Shown: positions 57,959 through 64,000 of the stretch, piece by piece
Numbering within the stretch: position 1 is the stretch's first letter
How the letters are laid out: the number at the start of each line of letters is the position of its first letter
NCBI GenBank assembly: GCA_032718475.1
Contig: JAUCBJ010002381.1
Span: forward strand, 1-64,000
Length of the DNA stretch: 64,000 nucleotides
Reading direction: 5' to 3'
DNA from: Nemertoderma westbladi
Lineage: Eukaryota > Xenacoelomorpha > Nemertodermatida > Nemertodermatidae
Translations under genes and position numbers: made by a program
The notes under the pieces: model-generated
Seen by the model: the letters and a program-made list of their open reading frames with translations, nothing else
What the model was told of the DNA's origin: nothing
The model's database searches: none

Positions 57959-59337
57959 TTAGGTCATCTGCTTTGTGTATGCTATGTAAATGATATGATA
58001 AGTAGTATAGATCCCGATTTTAAACTCATTTTATATGCCGACGACAGAGCTCTTATTTTCTCTTATAAAGATCCTATCCACATTTCCCAAAAGTTAAGTG
58101 CAGTTCTAGAATCCTGTAATGAGTGGTTGGTTGATAATAAGCTATCCATTCACTACGGTAAGACTGAAAGTATTTTGTTTGGTTCCAAAAGAAAGTTAAA
58201 GAAGGTAACTAAGTTTGAAGTCACTAGTAATGGACATAAGATTGAAAATAAAAAGGAAGTTAAATATTTAGGCGCCACATTGGATAACTGCTTATCAGGA
58301 GAAAGCACAGTGAAAAATATTTTCTCGAAAGTTAACAGTAGGCTTAGGTTTCTATACAGAAATTAAAATAGTTTGAACACCGACTCCCGCATGTTACTTT
58401 GCTCTTCTTTAATACAGTGTCACATGGACTATGCGTGTTCTTCTTGGTATGAAGGTTTAACCAAACAGCTTAAATGTGAATTACAAGTAGCTCAGAATAA
58501 AGTAGTACGATTTATTAAAGACTACAAACCTAGGCACCACCTAACTCCAGATGACTTTTCTGAATCTGGACTACTTAACTTAGATAGTAGAGTTAAGCAG
58601 CTACGCCTTAACCATGTGCATAAAGTGTATAATGGTAAATGTCCCAATTACCACCTACAACAAAAATTCAACAGAGTACGCGATACACACTCTTACAGTA
58701 CCAGAGCTAGTGCTTCAAACTTCTACCTCCCGAATTGTAAATCCTTTGAATCTGATACTTTCTTTTTTAACGGCATTAAAAATTGGAACGCTCTGCCTAA
58801 TGAAATTAAAAACCTAGATAATCAACATTCTTTTAAATCTGCAGTTAAATGAATCTGATACTTTCTTTTTTAACGGCATTAAAAATTGGAACGCTCTGCC
58901 TAATGAAATTAAAAACCTAGATAATCAACATTCTTTTAAATCTGCAGTTAAATCTCACCTCCGTGTGCAATGTAAAAATAGGTACAATAGTCCTACAGTA
59001 AGTTATTAGTTTATTAATTATTTACTATTTATACTGTAATTACGTTTTATATTAAATTGTTCTGTACATTACATCTTTATCGTTGAGTCGGACTTTGTCA
59101 CGCTCTCGGTAAAGTTGTACATGTACATAGTGTAATTACGTTTATATTGGTTTTAGGTTAGCGTAGTGTAATATTGTATTTGTAACCAAGTAACATAAAG
59201 GACCCCCTTGGAAATAAGCTGCAAAGCTTTAGGGGTAATCCTATATGTTATGTTGGACAATACCTTTATACCGGTACATTGTTTGGTGTATTTGTTATTG
59301 TTTTTACATAATGTATAAATAAATCTATCTATCTATA
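57959..59337 (+). mobile_element. CR1/L2-like LINE 3' half
   Basis: 5'-truncated within RT: begins just before [17 protein letters not shown] and keeps the YADD motif. Frame breaks near 58366 (in-frame TAA) and 58660. A 103-bp tandem duplication (58747-58849, 58850-58952) repeats the [18 protein letters not shown] segment. The 3' UTR ends aataaatctatctatctat, the LINE tail missing from the 49.3-kb copy. Confidence 0.9.
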
Positions 59338-59605
59338 AACTGCTTTTTTTACTGAACCGATAATTGGTTTTTCTAAGAAACGCAATATAATATTTTACTT
59401 CATTTTCTTGATGTACAGTACTTAAGTATGCTCAAAAAGTCGTACGAATGTCCCGCACTTTACATGGAATGAGCCATCACACATACCTACTCTGAAGCAC
59501 ATGACTCACCATTGGCTATACAGTACTGCTGTGCTGTAATGTACAGCTTGGCTTGTTCTGCATGGAGGTCTGTAGCCTACGGTACTTTGTTCCAAATCTA
59601 ACTTT

Positions 59606-59756
59606 TGCGAACTTTGTTCTAATAGTTACGAACTTTGTTCTAATAGTTACGAACTTTGTTCTAATAGTTGCGAACTTTGTTCTAATAGTTACGAACTTTG
59701 TTCTAATAGTTACGAACTTTGTTCTAATAGTTGCGAACTTTGTTCTAATGTGTTGA
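59606..59756. repeat. 21-bp minisatellite, seven copies
   Basis: Unit gttacgaactttgttctaata. The reverse complement occurs at 55424-55490 (three copies) and a relative at 61660-61875. Encodes a seven-residue repeat in either strand, which explains the open frames here; not a gene. Confidence 0.95.
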
Positions 59757-60507
59757 CAATAAACGATCACTTAACTAATTGAGGGAAAGGAGCAGGTTAC
59801 AGAGGCGGGATTTTTTAACCAAAACAATAAACGATCATTTAACTAATTGAGGGAAAGGGGCAGGATACAGAGGCGGAATTTTCTAACAAAAACAATAAAC
59901 GATCACTTAACTAATTGAGGGAAAGGAGCAGGTTACAGAGGCGGGATTTTCTAACCAAAACAATAAACGATCATTTAACTAATTGAAGAAAAGGGGCAGG
60001 TTACAGAGGCGGAATTTTCTAACCAAACAATAAACGATCATTTAACTAATTGAGAGAAAGGGGCAGGTTACAGATGCGAGATTATCTAACCAAAACAATA
60101 AACAGTCCACTTTACTAAATGAATGCAAGGAGCAGGTTACAGAGGCGGGCCTTTCTAACCAAAACAATAAATGGTTACTTTACCAAATCAGGGAAAGGAG
60201 CAGGTTACAGAAACGGGACTTTCTAACCAAAACAATAAACGATAATTTAACTAATTGAGGGAAAGGGGCAGGTTACAGAGGCGGGCCTTTCTAACCAAAA
60301 CAATAAACGGTAACTTTACCAAATCAGGGAAAGGAGCAGGTTACAGAGGCGGGATTTTCTAACCAAAACAATAAACAGTCACTTTACTAAATGAAGGAAA
60401 GGAACAGGTTACAGAAGCGGGTCTTTCTAACCAAAACAATAAACGGTCACTTTACCAATTCAGGGAAAGAAGCAGGTTACAGAGGCGGGATTTTCTAACC
60501 AAAACAA
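59757..60507. repeat. 68-bp satellite array, 11 copies
   Basis: Unit starts (caataaacgatc) at 59757, 59825, 59893, 59961, 60028, 60096, 60165, 60233, 60301, 60369 and 60437. Each unit contains aattgagggaaagg, gcaggttacagaggcggg and tttctaaccaaaa. The same unit in reverse orientation forms the array at 63143 to the window end. Confidence 0.97.
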
Positions 60508-61659
60508 CCGGTCAGCCGGTAGGCCTACCAGTACCCTATTTAAATAGTAGGCCTACACAGCAGTACCGGTGCCGGTACCGGTACTAAAATACCTAAAATA
60601 CCTGCTTTATACCCTACATCTGTACATGCAATACTACAAAATAGTGCTCTATATACTAATACCGGTACTGATAGCCTGAGAGAACAGCAGTAGAGAAACC
60701 GGTAGCATGGAACCTAACGGTAAATTTCTGGAGGACATAAAAAGTCAAAAAAAAACTAATACCGGTACTGATAGCCTGAGAGAACAGCAGTAGAGAAATC
60801 GGTAGCATGGAACCTAACGGTAGATTTCTGGAGGACATAAAAAGTCAAAAAAAAGGACAAAAAAAGGATTTAAACGGACAATAAAATTATTGTGATTCCA
60901 ATTTATGCTATTAAATGCCTTTGTAATCATCATGCTTGTCGCGAAGCGAACTTAGATCCCACGTTGAAAGCAAAGCGAACTTAGATCCCACGTTGAAAGC
61001 AAAGCGAACTTAGATCCCACGTGTACTGTTGTTGGATCTAGTGCATGGTAAGCGCACAGCTCACTCGTACTGCACACATCATAGATAGCATCGATAGATT
61101 ATAGTTACAGTTTGGGGAAATTTAGGGAAAGGAGCAGGTTACAGTGGCACGTTATTTTAACCAAAAAAATAAACTAAACACAATAGAACAGGTTACAGTT
61201 TTATTTTTGAGAGTAATCAGCTGTTATTTGCGTCGAATTTCCCCTGGAGAGGGATACATTTTTATTGCGTTCAGTTTCCCCCCATATCTGTAGAGAGAAT
61301 ACGGTGTGTGATGCTCTTTATAGAAAATCAACAAGTTTCGTCCTGATCACCTTGCATTATATCACATGGTTGAAGTCTGAAATTACCCAGTATTTGAAAG
61401 TTACTAGACCCTCCTGGCGGCATCTTTATTAATTAAGAAGAGACAGTGGTAGACAGCTGCAGTGTAATATTGCCCCATGTTGATTTCTGGTAGTCTGTTT
61501 AACTGGCCAATTAGCAAAGACGTCGTGTTCCAATCTTTCTAAAAGTACCCAATGCTTCCTTACTGCCAAAACTTTATTACGTAAAAGTATATTATATTGT
61601 ATTATTATGTAGGCCTAGATGAATAATCAAAGGTAATTTTTAAAATTACTTTGAAGATA
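60508..61659. other. Gene-free region with small tandem repeats
   Basis: A 100-bp duplication (60655-60754, 60755-60854), a 29-bp repeat of 2.6 copies (60947-61022; cgaacttagatcccacg) and an isolated satellite-like half unit near 61125-61165. No gene. Confidence 0.8.
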
Positions 61660-61875
61660 ATTGGAACAAAATTCGTATCTATTTGAACAAAGTTCGCAAC
61701 CATCGGAACAAAGTTCGTATCTATTGGAACAAAGTTCGCAACCATTGGAACAAAGTTCATATCTATTGGAACAAAGTTCGCAACCATTGGAACAAAGTTC
61801 GCAACCATTGGAACAAAGTTCGCAACCATTGAAACAAAGTTCGCAGTTGAACTTACTCACATTGGAACAAAGTTC
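61660..61875. repeat. 21-bp minisatellite, about ten copies
   Basis: Unit attggaacaaagttcgcaacc alternating with gtatct variants. Same motif as at 59606. Borders the right arm of the outer inverted repeat. Confidence 0.95.
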
Positions 61876-61967
61876 GCGTAATTATATGGAGGTGGCAAGT
61901 TCTCTGGATCTACAGTAAGACACAGAAGACAGCAGTATTACCCGATTGGTAATTAATTATCATTAAT

Positions 61968-62535
61968 AATAATATATAATGAACAAGCCATGGTATCGGC
62001 ACCGATAATAAAATAACTATTAAATTAAATTAATTCTGTACCTTAACTATTAATAAAATATTATGTTAAAATATCAGATCGAGTTAAAAACCAACATCTG
62101 TGGCCCAGTAGGTTAGACTGCGATGGTTGTTCGGACATTCAAGTAGATGGTACGTTGTGGCATGATTTCCGCACAATTTACAGCAACAATCTGTGGAAGC
62201 AGCGTGGAACCCGGCAGTATTACATATTAGATGGTGGAACCCATGGGCAGAATATCTTGTTATGACGTGTCTTTGCTTGAAGTTCGCCTTCGTCCAGTCT
62301 CGGCTTGTTAGAGCGGGTGTGTTCCAGAATGCGCTGTCAATTTCGGAAATTTTCGCTGTATTGATGTTTCAATATTTTGTAAACTCCTCCGTCTTTGGCA
62401 ATTTGTGGCTACTTTGGAGTTCTATTGATAGATTGCGTTCCTGCGCGATGGCGATGACCAGGCGATTATGTGTGTTTTTGTGTAGACCCAATACACGTTT
62501 TAGGTATGATGACTTTATTTTATCGAGAGTAAGGA
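61968..62535 (-). mobile_element. LINE 3' fragment with 13-bp TSD
   Basis: Target duplication aattatcattaat at 61955-61967 and 62536-62548; the left arm of the inverted repeat shows the site once (near 52275). A 568-bp minus-strand insertion. Confidence 0.9.
62084..62534 (-). pseudogene. LINE RT C-terminus with CCHC motif
   Basis: About 150 codons on the minus strand, reading KRVLGLHKNTHNRLVIAIA, then a TGA after EEFTKY, then WNTPALTSRDWTKANFKQRH and CCKLCGNHATTYHLLECPNN, ending TDVGF and TAA (62084-62086). The C-x2-C-x7-H-x4-C motif is the zinc knuckle found at the RT C-terminus of several non-LTR clades (I, Jockey, R1 types). Not related to the RTE-like or CR1/L2-like LINEs in this window. 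The 122-residue plus-strand frame here is its shadow. Confidence 0.75.
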
Positions 62536-62580
62536 AATTATCATTAATTATTAACTATTAATTAATACAGATTACTTCGC

Positions 62581-62654
62581 GGCCGATTAGCTCAGTTGGT
62601 TAGAGCGTCGTGCTAATAACGCGAATGTCATGGGTTCGACCCCCATATTGGCCA
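62581..62654 (+). tRNA. tRNA-Ile (anticodon AAU)
   Basis: Intact cloverleaf, identical in all 74 positions to the minus-strand copy at 52172-52245. A-box-like tagctcagttgg and B-box ggttcgacc present. No downstream T4 run within about 20 nt except tttttt at 62664-62669, a plausible Pol III stop. Confidence 0.95.
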
Positions 62655-63142
62655 CTTACATTTTTTGATAAATGACATTGTAGGGTGCCACGAATCTTCC
62701 ATATACATACAGTAGTACTGTAAATAAGCTTAGCATAGGCCTAGCCTACCGGTACCATAACAGCAACATCGTCTTGGTGTAATATTTGAAAGCTTTCAGA
62801 CGGAACTCACTACGTCTACTCTACGTACCACTTATTGAACTGTCTAGCCCATTCGAAAAGTCTCTCCCCCCACTGGGCGTGTGAGATATATATTTTATTA
62901 GAATACCGGGCTCGATGGTAAATCCGTACCCTTGATAAAAACCGTTCCCCCGTCGCCAATTCTTGTATTCTCATTTTTCAACCTATATAGTGACCAACTT
63001 GAAAAAAAAAATTAAATATGCATAATTTTCCGCTTCGCGCAGCACGAAACATATTCATTTATTTTTTGTTTTTTTTTCTGCATTTTACCTTTTTTCAAAC
63101 GTCGAATGCAAAAGTGTTTTACTCAATTTTCCTCCAACTCGA

Positions 63143-64000
63143 AAGGTATTAGACACCATGACACCCTTGGTTAGATATGCCTGCCTCTGTAACCTGTTCC
63201 TTTCCCTCAATTGGTAACAATATCGTTTATTGTTGTGGTTAGAATAGCCTGCCTCTGAATCATGTTCCTTTCCCTCAATTGGTAACAATATCATTTATTT
63301 TTTTGGTTAGAAAAGCCTGCCTTTGTAACCTGTTCCTTTCCCTCAATTTGCAACAATATCGTTTATTGTTTTGGTTAGAAAAGCATGCCTCTGCAACCTG
63401 TTCCTTTCCCTCTATTGGTAACAATATCGTTTATTGTTTTGGTTAAAAAATCCTGCCTCTGTAACCTGTTCCTTTCCCTCAATTGGTAGCGATATAGTCT
63501 TTCCCTCTATTGGTAACAATATCGTTTATTGTTTTGGTTAAAAAATCCTGCCTCTGTAACCTGTTCCTTTCCCTCAATTGGTAGCGATATAGTTTATTGT
63601 TTTGGTTAGAAAAGCCTGTCTCTGTAACTTGTTCCTTTCCTTCAATTGGTAATAATATCGTTAATTGTTTTGGTTTGAAAAGCTTGCCTCTGAAACCTGT
63701 TCTTTTCCCTCAATTGGAAACAATATCGTTTATTGTTTTGGTTAGAAAAGCCTGCCTCTGTAACCTGTTCCTTTTCCTCAATTGGTAACAATATCGTTTA
63801 TTGTTTTAGTTAGAAAAGCCTGTCTCTGTAACCTGATCCTTTCCCTCAATTGGAAATAATATCGTTTATTGTTTTGGTCAGAAAAGCCTGCCTTTGTAAC
63901 CTGTTCCTTTCCCTCAATTGGTAACAATATCGTTTTTTATTTGATTAGAAAAGACTGCCTCTGTAACCTGCTTCTTTCCCTCAATTGGTAACAAAATCAT
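63143..64000. repeat. 68-bp satellite array, reverse orientation, about 12 copies
   Basis: Unit ttttggttagaaaagcctgc continuing ctctgtaacctgttcctttc and cctcaattggtaacaatatc; runs off the window. Reverse complement of the 59757 unit, with the variant end taacaatatcg instead of gatca. A partial duplication near 63495-63560 repeats the ttggtagcgatatag variant. Confidence 0.95.

Larger units (their letters stand above)
57478..59757. repeat. Large inverted repeat, right arm (split by LINE)
   Basis: 57478-57958 and 59338-59757 are complementary to the left arm; 57959-59337 is a CR1/L2-like LINE. At the junction the arm reads cataaact before and aaactgctttt after; the left arm shows about 14 intervening bases lost at insertion. 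Confidence 0.93.
61876..63141. repeat. Outer inverted repeat, right arm (with tRNA-Ile)
   Basis: Complement of 51670-52376, enlarged by the LINE fragment at 61968-62535. Without that insertion the arms are about 700 bp long. Confidence 0.92.

Noticed and set aside
61605-61918. Frames of 74-85 codons on both strands near 61.7 kb
   Set aside because: Seven-residue periodicity is the 21-bp minisatellite translated.
59757-64000. CRISPR-like arrays
   Set aside because: Tandem 68-bp units have no unique spacers, and the DNA is eukaryotic.

Overview
This is gene-poor eukaryotic nuclear DNA, most likely from a marine invertebrate. It is AT-rich, has no operons or bacterial-type gene packing, carries two tRNA-Ile(AAU) genes and a tRNA-derived SINE head, and is dominated by metazoan retrotransposon families (BEL/Pao, Ty1/copia, gypsy-like, RTE-like and CR1/L2-like LINEs) and palindromic DNA elements. 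The motif taggccta recurs throughout. Phylum cannot be settled from the sequence. One SINE core recalls cephalopod SINEs, but that comparison is from memory.

Layout. 1-5.7 kb: gene-poor flank with a decayed gag-like reading frame. 5.7-9.7 kb: a TIR element inserted into a chimeric LINE-tail repeat, a second LINE-tail insertion, a palindrome with telomere-like repeats in its loop, and a SINE. 9.7-39.7 kb: two tandem copies of a host segment. Each copy carries 'gene A' (first-exon-like frame, 9987 and 26999) and 'gene B' (C-terminal exon-like frame, 20173 and 32722), followed by a shared non-coding block. I suspect A and B are exons of one uncharacterised gene. Copy 1 was expanded by a BEL/Pao relic, a gypsy-like relic and an RTE-like LINE. 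Copy 2 received a 1.1-kb TIR element, several small palindromic elements, another LINE fragment and a young copia element. Because each copy serves as the empty-site control for the other, several insertions and target duplications can be read directly.

39.7-49.3 kb: a minus-strand LTR element tail whose 3' frame looks like a 3'-5' exonuclease, a tandem repeat, and a plus-strand BEL/Pao element (zinc knuckles, protease, RT, RNase H, start of integrase) broken by a SINE and truncated by a minus-strand LINE. 49.3-64 kb: a minus-strand CR1/L2-like LINE, a large inverted repeat whose arms each hold an intact tRNA-Ile gene, a young RTE-like LINE with perfect target duplication, a second 4.3-kb inverted repeat split by a CR1/L2-like copy, and opposed 68-bp satellite arrays with 21-bp minisatellites.

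No coherent pathway is encoded. The only likely host protein-coding material is A/B. The best leads for something undescribed are the duplicated A/B locus with its coding minisatellite, the exonuclease-like frame in a retroelement tail, and the tRNA-bearing and sub-repeat-bearing palindromes.
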